64,000 nt of DNA, from the NCBI RefSeq assembly GCF_000208745.1, contig NC_030853.1, positions 16,772,241 to 16,836,240 of the forward strand. The letters are read 5' to 3'. The notes under the pieces were generated by a model, which did not search any database, was not told where the DNA came from, and saw only the letters and a list, made by a program, of their open reading frames with translations. Both the position numbers and the translations under genes were made by a program. Shown piece by piece: positions 12,040-24,379 of the stretch (positions within the stretch are counted from its first letter, which is position 1; each line of letters opens with the position of its first letter). The DNA comes from Theobroma cacao. Lineage: Eukaryota > Streptophyta > Magnoliopsida > Malvales > Malvaceae.

Positions 12040-12183
12040 TGGACTCGACTATGTGCGAGTAGAAGTGTGCATACGCCAATGATGACCCGGCTATGTGCGA
12101 GTAGGAGTGCGCATAAGTCGATGCTGACCCAACCATGTGTTAGTGGTGAGTGCACATGAGCTTATGACGATAGGAGAGTGTGC
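12040..12183 (-). repeat. Minisatellite in solo LTR no. 2, unit about 40 bp
   Basis: Three degenerate copies occur on the plus strand, each with a CTATGTGCGAGTAG-like core followed by a GTGCGCAT-like segment. On the LTR's own strand this reads as GCACTC...CACATAG. That matches the array in LTR no. 4 (57762-57900), so the array is probably ancestral to that subfamily and has expanded differently in each copy. Confidence 0.7.
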
Positions 12184-12191
12184 ATGATGAT

Positions 12192-12193
<2 letters not shown>

Positions 12194-12230
<37 letters not shown>

Positions 12231-12237
12231 TAGATAT
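12194..12237. repeat. (TA)n microsatellite
   Basis: A run of about 44 bp of alternating T and A with one C and one G near its end, inside solo LTR no. 2. Confidence 0.9.
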
Positions 12238-12394
12238 GTGTGTCATGGAAAGTTCATGAATATGTACATGGTTGAAATGCAAGTGAAATTTGGCAAGTTA
12301 AGCTTTGGGAATTTATATGTGTTTCATGTTGCATTTGTCATGTGAACAGGGTGGCCTTTTCTTGAGGAAATGGAGAATTTTTACTGGTGCCCTT

Positions 12395-12730
12395 TTTCTC
12401 TCTGTAACGAGATTCATTCTCACTGCAGCGAGAAACTCTCAAATTTTCGAGGGTTTCACCAGACATGGTTCTTGCTGCAGCGACAAAGTTTATGTTTTAT
12501 GGCTTGAATCTCACTACAACGAAAAACTTTCTGTTTCGCTTAATATCTTGATCGATTGCTGCGCTATTTTCCACTCTTTGGTACCATAGTTGAGCTTGGA
12601 CTTCCAACATTAAGGAATAAACAAATTAAGTTTAAAATGAGGGGTTTAGTGAGAAACCCTCAGCCAGTTGATAATTTAAGTCAAATGTCACTGCAGCGAA
12701 AATTCATTCTCGCTACAGCATAGCGAGGAC
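12395..12730. repeat. GCTGCAGC-type palindrome repeats in solo LTR no. 2
   Basis: The phrases CACTGCAGCGAGAA, TTGCTGCAGCGACAA, CACTACAACGAAAA, CACTGCAGCGAAAA and CGCTACAGCATAGCG recur near the 5' end of this stretch and again at its end. They are degenerate copies of a palindrome like TCGCTGCAGCGA, in the same relative part of the LTR as the TGTATCGATACA array of LTR no. 1. Confidence 0.65.
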
Positions 12731-13352
12731 CCGTCGTCTACTTGACTTGAATTGCATGAAAGTTATTAAAGTTTTCATTTTTCAAATCTTTTGTTGAGCA
12801 TGGACCCTTTACATTAAGTGATTTAATCAATTAGGGTTTTCCTGAAGGGTTTTGATAAGCATTAAATTAAATTGCATTGTTTTGAAATAAGTGCATCATG
12901 ATTTTAAATCCTTCCTTACTGTTGCTTGTTCCCTTCCTTGTTCACTCACCTGGTTTATACTCACCGTTTTCAACTTCATGTTTTCAGATCACAAGGCAGC
13001 TGGTAACTAGGTTGAAGTGTCTTCGTATATTAGACCCTTGGTAGTGTCTCGGCATTCAGTAGCTGTACATTCGTCTGAGTCTCTCCGCTAGAAGTCGAGT
13101 ACTCTTTTGTTATGTATAGACAAACTCAATGTAAATTATTAAGACATATGTTTAGACAACACATGTATATTAGTTGGTAATGCCATTATAAGTTGGCAAT
13201 GAATAGCATTACTGGATTCTAAATTATGAAATGTGACTTTTGAAATTTGATGGAATAACGAGCAGGATAATATAGCTAGGCTTACTTGGGCTTAGTGGGC
13301 TACGTCCATTGAGCCCTCGCGCCAGTCATGGCCCGGGATTTGGGTCGTGACA

Positions 13353-14030
13353 CCTTGGGTTATTAGTGGTGACTTCAACATTATTAAAACTATTATTGAG
13401 AAAACAAGGGATAATTTTGACTACAATAGTATGGCTCTTTTTTCTGATTTTATTAATTCCATGGAGCTAATAAACCTCTCTCTCTCTGGTGGACTTTTTT
13501 CTTGGACAGATAACGGAGAAAATCCAGTCAGATGTAGACTTGATCGATTTCTCTTGAGCAATGAATTACTTCTGAAATTCCCGTCCTTGGTCCAAAAGGT
13601 CCTTCCACTATCAACATTCGATCACAATCCTATTTCCCTTACTATGGACCAAGCTAGTTGGGGACTTAAGACGTTTAGGCTATTCTCCCATTGGCTTGAC
13701 AACAAGGACTTTATCACCCATCGTCACCACTCTTGGAAGCTTATTAGAGAAAGCACAGTCGAAAGTAGTGGCAACTTTGACAAAATAAAGTAGCTTAAAA
13801 TTTCTTTGAAAGCTTGGCAGCAACAGAGGTAAAAAAAAAGACACTCAAAAAATTTCCATTCTTGAATGTGAAATTGATTTGCTTGAAAAAAAGGATGAAA
13901 AAAGTGATCTCACTCCTACTGAGAAAGTGAATTATTTTACTCTCTAAGCTAGTCACAAGGAACTTTGCTTGAGAGAAAACGTTCTTTGCTTTAAAAATCT
14001 CGTATCTAATGAACAAAGTAGGGTGACTGT
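13353..14030 (+). pseudogene. LINE no. 1 ORF2, C-terminal half of the endonuclease and linker
   Basis: Directly after the solo LTR the frame reads WVISGDFNIIKT, the GDFN motif of the endonuclease. It continues through GLFSWTDNGENPVRCRLDRFLLSN to STFDHNPISL, which holds the catalytic Asp-His pair. It stays open from 13347 to 13793. Together with the fragment at 10352-10755 this makes one complete endonuclease domain separated by 2.6 kb. The linker beyond 13793 is interrupted by stops. Confidence 0.9.
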
Positions 14031-14459
14031 AACACTAAATTCTTCTATTTCACGGCCTCTAACAGAAAAATAGTTAATAACATTCACCATCTCCACTATA
14101 GCAACTCCATATCTCATGAACCTTTAGTTATTAGGGAGAAGGTTGGCTCACATTTTCAAAATTTCTTTCGAAAGTGAGATATTCTCCAATTAAAAGAATT
14201 CAACTGTCATTTCAATCAAATCACTACTGAACAGAACATTTGCTTGAAAGCTCCTTTTTTTAGGGGGAAATTTGCAATGCCATCCATCAATGTGACGGGA
14301 ACAAAACCTCGATTTTGATGGCTTTAATACGAAAATCTTCAAAAAGTAATGGCCTATCTTCGAAGACGAGATCATCAACTTTATGAATGATTTCTTCAAC
14401 ACAAGGAAATTCAATCCCAATATCAATGCTTCATCTATTATTTTAATCCCAAAAATTAG

Positions 14460-15300
14460 TGGGCCTATAACACTTTCCCACTTCTGATCTATAAGCTTTG
14501 TTGGGAGCACTTATAAAATCCTAGCACAGGTCATTGCCATTAAATTGAAGGGTGTTATAGGCCTAGTGATAGGAAGCAACCTGTTTGCATTTGTAAGAAG
14601 AAAACAAATCCTTGACTACTCCCTCATTGTCAATGAAGTCATTGACTCCCTCAAGAAAAGTATGAAATCAGGTTTTCCTTTCAAGGTTGATTTTGAAAAG
14701 GCATTTAACAGTGTCGATTGGGACTACCTTGACTTTGTTATGAAGCTTATGGGATTTAGGTCAAAATGGAGAAGGTGGATAAAACAATGCATCTCCACAA
14801 CCTATCTCTATTCTTTTAAATGGCACTCCCACTCCTTAGTTCAAGACTCAAAAAGGACTTCGACAAGGGTACCCCTTATCACCTTTTCTATTCAACATTG
14901 TTGCTGAACTCTTAGTATCCTTCTTCATAAGGCAAAAATTTTAAAACTTTTTTAGGGGATTGATATTGGCAACTCTCGAATGTCTATTTCCCATCTACAA
15001 TTCACTGACAACACTCTACTATTTTGTGGACCTCATTCTTGTCAATTACTTAACATCGCCAAGATCCTCAAAATTTTTCAGGCAATCTCTAACCTTAAAA
15101 TAAATTTTTTCAAGAGCAGCCTTATTGGTATTGGTATTAATCAGGATCTTACTCAGTAGTGTGCCAATACGGTTGGCTGTAAAGTGGACAACCTTCCTTC
15201 TACCTACTTAGGGCTCCCTTTTAAAGCGAATCCCTGCTCCATGAACACCTGACAACCAATCATTGACAAGTTCAACTCTTGACTAGCTAACTAGAAAGGC
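14460..15300 (+). pseudogene. LINE no. 1 ORF2 reverse transcriptase domain
   Basis: Recognisable RT blocks occur in order: SFVGSTYKILAQVIAIKLKGVIG (broken by a stop near 14490), NLFAFVRRKQILDYSLIVNE, FKVDFEKAFNSVDWDYLDFV (block A, with the first catalytic Asp) and a degraded GDPLSPFLFN block near 14870. Block C, normally FADD, reads QFTDNTLLFCG at about 14998-15030. One catalytic Asp is Asn. The thumb pieces INFFKSSLIGIG and YLGLPFKANP follow. The intact 14545-14907 frame covers about 120 residues. The domain is inactive from stops and the altered catalytic box. Confidence 0.9.
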
Positions 15301-16481
15301 CAATTTCTCTCATTGGGAGGTTGATTGACTTTTATTGATTCAATGCTATCCATCCTTCCTCTTTATTACCTTTCGCTTCTTCAACTACTGGCAATGGTTA
15401 AGAAAAAATTGGAAAGCACCCAAAGAAACTTTCTCTAGTCTGGTAGCACCAAAAAGAAAAAGATTCACTATGTCAATTGGTATTTGGTTTGCAAACCTAA
15501 GAACCAAGGGGGACTTGAAATCATAAATCTTGAGCTTAAAAATCGAGCTCTCTTGAACAAGTGGCTATGGAGATATGCTAACAAGCCTAATAGCTTATGG
15601 AGAAAGGTGGTCTCTACCAAAAACAGGTCTGAACCAAACACAATGATGCCCCCAATGAAACCTTTTAAGCCTTCTCTTCTATGGAAACACATTGCTCAAC
15701 CACTCTAACCCACTAGCAAATTTCAAAGGCTGATCATAAATGGCTTTGGGCATTCTCTTGGTAATGGTTCTAAAATTTCTCTTTGGAAAAATGTTTAGAT
15801 TGGGGACCTTATCTTAGCTAATGAGTTCCCATGAATTCATGCACTTGTTGTTGACAAGAAAGCCACCATAGTAGATTTGGGTAAATGGACCAATAGCAAG
15901 TGGATATGGGATATAAAATTAAGAAGGAAACCTCAGAATTGGGAACTAAGCCAATGGACAAAATTCCAAAACCTTATTCAAAATGCTCACCCTCACCCCT
16001 CTAACCATGATAAAGTCATATGGAAACCAACCACAAGTGGGGCTTACTCTTTTTGATCTTTCTGCAGGGCTTTCTATGATTTTCATAACAGCTCCAATAA
16101 CCATTGGAAACTTTTATGGATTGGTTTAGCACTGCCTAAGGCTGAAACTTTTTACTGGTAGGTTCTCCATTATAAACTAGTCGTTAAAGCAGTCCTTATG
16201 AACAGAGGAATCATCAGCAGAGATAAAGCTATGTGCAACTTTTGTAAGTTATCTCCAAAAACTCCCTTCCATATTTTCTTTAATTGCACCACTGCATGGA
16301 AGACTTAGACACTTTGCAGTAGTAAATGGAACATTCATTGGGTTGCTTCAAGTAACTCTATCTCTTTCTTTACCTCTTGGATGCTATAATCGCACCCTCC
16401 TCAAAAAAGATATTGCTGGAAAATGTTTTTTTTTGCCTCTCTTTGGTCTATTTGGCTTTGTCAAAGCAAAATCATCTTTAC
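15300..16481 (+). pseudogene. LINE no. 1 ORF2 C-terminal region with zinc-binding RT-associated motif
   Basis: Fragments typical of the region after the LINE RT are visible: YWYLVCKPKNQGGLEIINLELKNRALLNKWLWR (15470-15570), NSLWRKVVSTKN, the LPKAETFYW motif near 16140, and the zinc-knuckle CNFCKLSPKTPFHIFFNCTTAWK at about 16231-16302. Stops interrupt each. The sequence continues to SKIIFT at 16481, where solo LTR no. 3 intervenes. Confidence 0.85.
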
Positions 16482-19272
16482 TGTCACGACCCGAAATTCT
16501 CATCGAGCTCGTGACAACCGTCGCGACGTCCCGATAAGCACTCATTACCCCGAATGCATATCGAAACCCCGCAAGACTTAGCATCAGCTTTCGCATCTCC
16601 CCGGTGAGTGACAATTATTAAATCTCGCATTTCAAGAAATCATAAGTCGTATCCAAATCAAAACAATAAATATTATTTTTTGGCTCACAAGGGCATTTTC
16701 GTTATTTTTTTTTCGAAAATACCGAAACCCACCAAAAACATGGTGTAAAATCTAAATATGTTCATACATACTTTTAAATCAGATAACTAAAGTATAAAAT
16801 TACTTTTACAGTGACTCTTGGGCCCCCAACTGACTAAGAAGGTGTAGGGCTACGAACCCTTACTTTCTAGGATGCAGCTCCGAGATTAATTCTCGTCTTA
16901 ATCAATTATCAACAAACTGTCCTAAGACTGAAAAATGGATAAAAAGATGGGTAAGATTACATAATTCCAGTGAGTAAACAATTACCATCAAAAGCATCTA
17001 AAGCTGAGTAGATAGAGACAATATAAAAACGTTATATTTCAATAATGTTCATAACGCAAAATTTGTTTCAATCTATACCAAACAATTTCTTTTCGTCAAA
17101 ATTTCTCTGCTTATGAATTTCTTAAACTTGGCCCCTACCAGAATCATTCTCGCGAGTACCTTCGTCAAGGTATCCCACTGAGACCGCCAAGGCTGTTAAA
17201 TGTCTCACACCCATAAACGTGTTTTCACATCTGACACACAACTGTTCATTGGCATTGGCTGAGTCTCACTCTCACGTGGTGGCCCGAACGTGAGGTGCAC
17301 TCAAATCTTACCTCAGGAGATACTTCATCCAACATCTCCCCCCGGAGGTAAATATATAATTGGGTTACCGTGCCCCTCTCACAAGCAGTCCACAGAAACC
17401 CCCACCACTGCAGTGATCGTGTAATATACCACCAGACCCATAAAATTTTCAGTAGCATAATATGACGAATAAAATGTAATTCAGTCTACCGAGACCAATC
17501 CAAAACTGTTCATATATCTCATGTCAACCCCAAAAATTTAGCCATCATGCTACCATAGTGTCATAAGCCACAATTTCAATAACATATAAAATCATAAATT
17601 TCAACACAGTCTCCATATACTTAATTTTCCCAGAACAATATTTGATTTCAAAACCAGTATAAATCTTTATTAAAAAAAAACATTTTAATTGGAAAACATA
17701 ATATTTTATAATTTAAACTCATCATTCAATAAAAGCATCAAACAAGTATAATTACTCTAGATATTTAAGATGATAAATTGTCCACTCACAGTTCTAGGAG
17801 TAGATGTACTCCTAATCCCAGTCTTCAAGCACAATCTCTGTACTTTTACCAATGTAATTTGCTCACCACCTATCCATAATGTACAATACATAATTCACCA
17901 CATTAATGCTTGACCATTATAAAATCAATTCAGGCTTGATGTATATGCATGATATGATATGCAACTTATCCGATGACCGCTTAAATGCGGTGCTGACCTA
18001 ATTCGACCTATTACCCAATTAAATGACAATTATGTCCGATTTGGCTCCAGATTGCTTCATTTCATTTCTAGTACCTCAATTCACCAAACATTATTCAAAT
18101 AACACCAATTTCAGCATCAAAACCCTCCCATTTCTTCTTGGAAAAATTCGGCCATTTCAGTGCACTAACACCGTGATTTTTCCTACTTAATTTTCTTACC
18201 ATTATTCATCATTTTCTAAGCCATTTCTCTTGAAATAATAACAATCCATCACCCACACACATCAAAGAAGATTCAGCCAATGAAGATTCATGAGAAAAAT
18301 GGATTCTTTTCTTATTGTTTTGCTTCTAAATATGTTAAACTAACCTTAATCACTAACATAACTTAAAATCAAACAATTCCAACTTCATTCTCTCTCCATA
18401 CTCATTTTGACCAGCCATGAATTCACCATGAGAACATGTAATTTAACCATGGAAAATAAGGAGAAATGATTAAGGAAAATAGATTTCAAGTTTAAATTGA
18501 AAAACCCTACCTTTTTCACTTGTTTTTCTTGATTTTCCACACTTTTTCTCTTGAAATCCTCCACCTAGGTTTTGTTCTTGTTTTTCCTTTCTTTCCTTTT
18601 GTCATGGCCGAATATGGAGAAGAAGAATGGGCTGATTTATGCTGATTTTTAAGTTAAATAATAAAATATCCTAAGCTTGACACATGGCATGTTTCCATTG
18701 GTCTATTTTTAAAACTTTAAAAATTTTAAACATTTTATCTCCACCACATGATTATTCAAAGGTCAAAATGAGGATAAGGGAAGACCATGTGCTGGAAAAA
18801 TGTCCTAGTGATGGAGAATTACAATTTTACCCCTAGGGTGGCAAAATTACCATTTTACCCCTATACTCCAAATTATACCGAAAATTAAAATTTTTCACTT
18901 CTAAACCTCAAATCATACTCAAATACTCAAATCATACTCCAATAAGTCAAATGGGGCCAAAAAATCTTTTCTAAAATTCTCATTTTATCCCCAGGTGGCA
19001 AATGACCATTTTACCCCCAGATAATGAAAATTTCGGTTTGACTCCAAATTGATCCTCGAACTCCAAATCACCATTTTGAGTCATCCCTAGATTGTGAAAC
19101 TCTTAATTTCACGTTAAAATTCCTATTTGAACTAGTTCGAGGCTTAATCGACTTAATGGTACCATTAGGGGCAATATCGTCTTTTAACGGTTTCTCGAAT
19201 TTTCTAAATATGCAAACATTCTATTGAGCATGTAAATGACGTTGTAATTATTTTATAGGATAGGGTTTGACA
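16482..19272 (+). mobile_element. Solo LTR no. 3, Gypsy Tekay/Del-like, 2791 bp
   Basis: The element starts TGTCACGACCCGAAATTC and ends AGGGTTTGACA. Flanking pentamers are TTTAC (16477-16481) and TTTAG (19273-19277), a duplication with one mismatch. It interrupts LINE no. 1 between the zinc-knuckle region and RNase H. No coding region is present. The 3' part contains repeated phrases of the form AAAATTACCATTTTACCCCT (18820-19020), also seen in weaker form near 59700 in LTR no. 4. Internal minisatellites like those of nos. 1, 2 and 4 were not seen. Confidence 0.82.
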
Positions 19273-19379
19273 TTTAGGGACAAGAGTTTCACCTCTAACT
19301 AGATCATCAACATTATTCTTTTACGCCACTCTTTATGGTGCAAAGGAAAATGGAACTTAAGGCATATCTCAACCAACAC

Positions 19380-19897
19380 ATGTTTCATTCAGCCTTCAGC
19401 CTTCATAAACAGTGGGAATAAACCAAAATTCAAGAAAAAAGCCACATGGACACCACCTCCACTTGACTCTCTTACACTCAATACTGGTGGGCTTACTAGA
19501 GGGAAACCTGGGCTAGCTGGTATAGAGGGAGTTCTAAGAGATCACAACAATTACATTAGAGGAACATTTTTTCACCACATTGGCATTGAAGACTCTAATT
19601 TTGTAGAATTTCAAGCCATTCATCAAGGTATCGTATTCTTCCTTGCCTCCCCATACTGGAAGTTGAGAGTGAGTCCACTAATGTCATTCTTTGGGTAAAG
19701 GATCACTCACAAGTCCCATGGAGATTGAAATTTATTTCAAACTTCAAACTCTTACTAAAAGCAACACTAATTTCTCCTTTAACCTCATCAGACCTCAAGC
19801 AAATAGTGTGGCTGATGGATTGGCCAAGGCTGGAGTAATAAAGGTCACCAACCATGTTGAAGTATTCAAAATATTTTTAGAGGAAATTGAGCATTAA
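19380..19897 (+). pseudogene. LINE no. 1 RNase H domain and 3' end
   Basis: The translated pieces follow the plant LINE RNase H pattern: KKATWTPPPLDSLTLNTGG, GLAGIEGVLRDHNNYIRGTFF (first acidic strand), FVEFQAIHQGI (Glu helix), VESESTNVILWVKDHSQVPW in another frame, and finally RPQANSVADGLAKAG (19790-19830). The open frame 19691-19897 ends the protein. Frameshifts between pieces make it non-functional. It lies directly right of solo LTR no. 3. Confidence 0.85.
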
Positions 19898-19990
19898 AGA
19901 AGGAGAACAAGTGGAGCAATAAAGCTTTTGTTCTTTAACAATAGAGATCACAATAGTTTTTAACAAGAAAGAGAAATTGATAGGACAAGG

Positions 19991-20966
19991 AGTAATGGTA
20001 GACATGGGCCACGATATCTCCCTTTCAGGACACTAGTAGCAAGCTAGTTACATACATGCGGCCGGGACTTTACAAAATAACTGAAATGGCAAAAAAATAT
20101 ATAAAACCTTAAAAATAAAATAATTGTAAAGACATTTAAAATAGCACATCGGAGTCATGTGCTAGCTGAGCCTTTTGAGTTTTCTACCTCAAAGCAGCAT
20201 CTAAAATTAGCGCAAACAGTACTTTATCTAAGGTTTCCCTCAAATTCAACACCTCCAAAGAACAGTTCGGAATCATTAAGGCATATTTTATGTGTCTGCT
20301 GCCTTACTATCAGTCTTGATATACTTTAATGTTTAGATGAAGTGAAAAGTTGGCACTGCTAGAGCTAGAACAAACTGTGATATGGTCAAAATCAATTTCT
20401 CGGAGTTGGTTGGCTCTCTAATTTTGGCAATACTTGAATGAGGACTTGTAAATCTGATTCAAAAATTGTAAGTAAGAGATTGTACTATGGCCATTTAACA
20501 TGATCAATCAGCCTATCCTCAACAACAACTCACTGGATTTCTTCCCCTCTGCTTTGAACTGGGTTTAAAAGCCTATCTGCAATAAATTTTGTCCATATGA
20601 GTTTGGTGGTCATCTGATTTTCTTAGTCCTATCTCAAACTACTGCTACTTACTATCAGCAAATTCTCAAATTAAAACATTATATAGGACTCTAATATTGA
20701 AAAATTATAGAAGATTCAAGAATAACTTTTACTTTGGTGTGCTTAAAGTGACGAATGAATGTGCCAGTATCTCCAAAAATGACTTGATTAACTGTGGCAC
20801 TCACGTCAAGTGGAAAATCATGTTGCTACACCATTGTTTTTTCCCGAGGAAACCTCAACAAGAGTATTGTCTATTGGTGTATTTCCTAATTTTCATAATT
20901 CTCTTGGAAAAGGGAAAAAATTTTGCCAAAGCCAAACTATGTATACCATAAATGAAAAGACCTTAT
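19991..20966. other. Gene-free stretch downstream of the UGT gene
   Basis: This 1 kb between the LINE end and the UGT stop codon contains only short frames with no recognisable similarity. Part of it is presumably the UGT 3' untranslated region, read on the minus strand. I saw no clear AATAAA signal on that strand. Confidence 0.5.
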
Positions 20967-22991
20967 CTATGATTTCATCCATTCAGTAAAATTCTTGAAT
21001 ATCCTGTTAGAGCTACCACCTTCATTGACACTTCTCTTAACCGTTTCCTTGAGTGCAAGAGCCCTCCCTTTGGTTTTTTCATCACCAAGCAATTGTTCAA
21101 CCTTGGTCTTAATCTCTTCTCGTGTGATTATCCCTCGTTCACCTCGTTTAAATCTCAATCCAACCTTCCAAAAATCACAAATGTAGCTCTCATTAAGGAA
21201 CTGGTCAGCAAAGTAAGGCCAGCACAAGAAAGGGACCCCGTTGCTTGCACCTTCAATAGTAGAATTCCATCCGCAATGGCTTAAGAAGCAAGCAACAGAA
21301 GGGTGAGACAAAACCACACGCTGTGGTGCCCAACCAACCATCCGTCCTCGAATGGCTACTCTGTTCCTAAATCCTTCTGGGTAAACATCATGCTTTCCCA
21401 CAGTAATATCTGGTCTCACAACCCAAAGGAATGGTCTGTTGGAGAGTTCCAGCCCCAGAGCCAATTCTTGGAATTGGATTTGGTCAAAAGTTGTTAGGCT
21501 GCCAAATGCAACATATATGACTGAGCCTGGTTGCTGTCGATCAAGCCACTGCAAACAAGTTTCATCCTCTGGCCACAAACTTCCTGCCAAGTCCCCAAGT
21601 TGGCTGCTAGCTGAAACTGGGCCTATTGGAAGGATCTCTGGAGCCAAGTTAAAGGCTCCAGACTCCAGGTCATGAGTAGAGTTGCAAATTAGCCAATCTG
21701 CTTCTTTGGCAGCTTTGTTGTTTCTCCTCATATAGTCAAAAATAATTTTCTGTGTGAATAAGTCACCAAGGCAGGCCCAAACAAAGTTTGTTGGGTACAT
21801 GCCAGGCGTGGTTGGTGACAATTGAATCACCTTATCTTTATCAATTGGAGTGCCTGCAAAATCCAATTTCAACAATGAATAAGGCAAATATCTAAGCAAA
21901 ATCCTTTCTTTTGTCTTCTGCTTATAGTTCAATATTTTACATTAAACAACTCTGTTATTGTTAGAGTTTGACTATGACTCATCCAAATTTGAGGCTTGGA
22001 AAATCACCATTATCCATTTGATAACGAAATCTACTAAAGTGGAGTCAACGGTCAAACACCGTATCAAAATAAGGAAAAAGAAATGTGGGAACGTAGCAAT
22101 GTTTGACTTTCCTGGCATTACTCTCCCACTAGTACTCAATTTTTTGACTTTCCTGACATAGCCCTTTAACTTGACAACTTTATCCTCAAAAGGTATATTA
22201 TGGGGAAGCAAAAGTCCTTTCTTTTCTTAATCTGTGTCTGTATGTGTATCAAAATTAGACGTAGGAAAGGGGGAGGAAGTTCTTCATATGTATGCACATA
22301 AAAGTTCAATTACATAATTCATTTAACACCATATACATAGGAAAGGAATCCAAATTATATAATTTTTGTTTGAAGAATGAGAGTTAAAATATAAGAATGT
22401 GATTAAAAAATAAACGTTAAAGATAATTGTTTCGAAAAAAGTAGCTCTGCATTTGTATTTATTTGACTTGTATTTGAACCATGCTGCAATAAGTTAGTGA
22501 AGAAAGGCCTCACCGTTTGCATCAATAACTCCATCATCCATCAGCTTCTGGAGGCTGAAAGTCAAGGACAACAAAAGGGCCGATCCAGGCCAGAAGGCAG
22601 CTCCATGGATTCCCAGCTCTGCTGCAACTTCCAAGGCCCATCCCATATTCACATCAGCCACAACACAAGTAATCTTATCTTCTAATCTATTAGTCTTCTC
22701 TATAAGCTGCTTCAGCTCTTTAGGCATGACTTGACAGATCGATTCAGTTAACTTCCCGAGCTGGTTCCTGCTCTCCCCATCTTCCATCCCATCTGGGATT
22801 GAAACTAGTTGAACTAACTCATCCGCATCAACCTTCTTGGCAAATGCATCCATGACTCTCTTGTGATTAAACTCAGTGTTCACGAAGCTGACCTTGAAGC
22901 CATGTTTAGCCAGGTTTTGTGAAAGTTCCATAAGAGGGATTACATGGCCTTGTGCTGGATATGGTATAACCAGAATATGTGGGTTGCCCAT
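20967..22991 (-). CDS. UGT83A1: UDP-glycosyltransferase 83A1-like, two exons, 454 aa
   Basis: Exon 1 is 22991-22514 and exon 2 is 21853-20967. The intron (21854-22513, 660 bp) has a GTGAGG donor and a TTTTGCAG acceptor. The joined frame is 1365 nt with no lesion. The N-terminal domain starts MGNPHILVIPYPAQGHVIP, with the catalytic His of the PxxQGH motif. The C-terminal PSPG sugar-donor box spans WAPQRVVLSHPS...HCGWNSTIEGASNG...FADQ, ending in the Gln usual for UDP-glucose enzymes. Family-1 UGTs glucosylate small molecules such as flavonoids, phenylpropanoids or hormones in the cytosol; the acceptor cannot be read from sequence. Length and the single mid-gene intron match the family. Resemblance to Arabidopsis UGT83A1 is judged from memory. 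It looks functional. Confidence 0.93.
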
Positions 22992-23055
22992 TTTTCTTTT
23001 TGTTTTTCTTTGTTCTCTTTATACCTCGTATGACTCCAGCTTTTTGCTTCGCTTC

Positions 23056-23063
23056 TTTATATA
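23056..23063 (-). promoter_or_regulatory. TATA box of the UGT gene
   Basis: On the minus strand CTATATAAAG lies about 65-70 bp upstream of the UGT ATG (22991). This leaves room for a start site near 23030 and a short A-rich leader. Position and sequence suit a TATA box; no start site is measured. Confidence 0.65.
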
Positions 23064-24379
23064 GAGATGTTACTTATAGCCAGGGAGGCAACCGGCAAGG
23101 TCCTTTTGCTATCTTTTGTTGAGATGTACTAATTCGTTTTTCCTAGTTGACCTATCATTATCTTAGTACTTTGATTTTGACCAAATGCAATTATTGGATT
23201 CTCTGTCATACTTAGGCTTATTAATTGATTCCTTGAAAGCTTAAACCTATATATTCTGATTTACATAATCATATTTGGTAGATATGTATTAGTGTAATTA
23301 ATTAATCTTTTAAATATTAGGAATATGCTCACCTCAGTTAGGTTTTATTTCTTTAGAGTTATTCAATTGAAAGTAACTTGTATCGTCCCATCCTACTCTT
23401 CCTATAGATCTTAGCATTTCAAATCCAAACCTGTAGCTCTAAGCTGCTTAATCGCCAAAGAATTTCCTTAGGGAAGAGATTGTGGAAAGCTTTTAACAAA
23501 TAGGAAGTAGGTTATTAAAAGAAATAAATTGAAAATATAGGAAAAATTAAATTTGAAGACATAAGCCAATTTCTTCTCCCTTGGCTGCTGGCTGGCTGTC
23601 TGCCTTGGTCAAATCTTATGGGCTGTTGGCCTTAAATCCTTTTATGATAAAATAGATGAAAAGGGTGCTCATCCGAAGCATAACATACATTTTTGTCACC
23701 ACTTTCGTCTCTTCCTGCTAGAAATTCAACTCCCCTTTTCGCAGCCTTTGTCTGGCAGGAAGACCATGGAAAGGGCAACTTGCATCTTCAGTTCACTTTA
23801 TTAAATTTTAGATTTTTAATTAATTTATTACTCCTTCAGAAAAATGCTAAAATAAATTACATTAATTATATATTCAAAATTGCACTATGCGTGAGGTGGA
23901 TGATTTTAAATTAGCGTTAATCATTATTAATTAATCATAGTAATTATATTTTATTAATGAAATGGTAACTCAAAAAGAAAAACAGCTTTTAATAATCTAT
24001 AATACAAAACGAATTTTTAGGTGTTTATATGTATATCTATAGTTAATCAAGTCGTGTGCTATTAACTTGGTAATTCACTATTAAACTTTCATTCATACAA
24101 TAAATAATAAAATATTCATCTAAAATATCATGTTATTATTTTTAACAAATTATGAGATTATCCATGGTCCGTGACAATAATAAGCAGGAAATTAAGCTAC
24201 ATCTGTGAATGAAAACAACCCTACACTTTCTATTTTGTGATCTCATTTTGATCATGCATTTCTATTTTTAAATCACGCATTTTTCCAGTCTAGCTGTGAT
24301 CTCATTTTGTTTGCATTGACCTGCTGAAGCTGACCTCTTGTATTCATTGGTTTTCGCTGCGGCAGCTGACATACTGCAA

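Larger units (their letters stand above)
10756..13352 (-). mobile_element. Solo LTR no. 2, Gypsy Tekay/Del-like, 2597 bp
   Basis: Read on the minus strand it starts TGTCACGACCCAAATCCC and ends GGTTGAGGTCTCACA. It is flanked by the perfect 5 bp duplication CCTTG (10751-10755 and 13353-13357). It lies within the LINE endonuclease domain, between the lysine-rich end of the left fragment and the WVISGDFN start of the right one. Its beginning resembles LTR no. 4: both continue into GGGCCATGA and a GCCCAC...AAGCC block. It holds a minisatellite (12040-12183), a TA run and GCTGCAGC palindromes. Confidence 0.92.
8105..19990 (+). mobile_element. L1-type LINE no. 1 (non-LTR retrotransposon), split by two solo LTRs
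   Basis: Plus-strand fragments occur in the order expected of a plant L1: ORF1 with an RNA-recognition motif, apurinic-type endonuclease, reverse transcriptase, zinc-knuckle region and RNase H. Removing the LTRs at 10756-13352 and 16482-19272 leaves about 6.4 kb, close to a full-length plant L1. The endonuclease and RNase H regions line up again across the insertions. Both outer ends are approximate, since I see no clean poly(A) tail or flanking duplication. An AATAAA-like CAATAAAGC lies near 19918. Many stops and frameshifts show it is dead. Confidence 0.85.
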
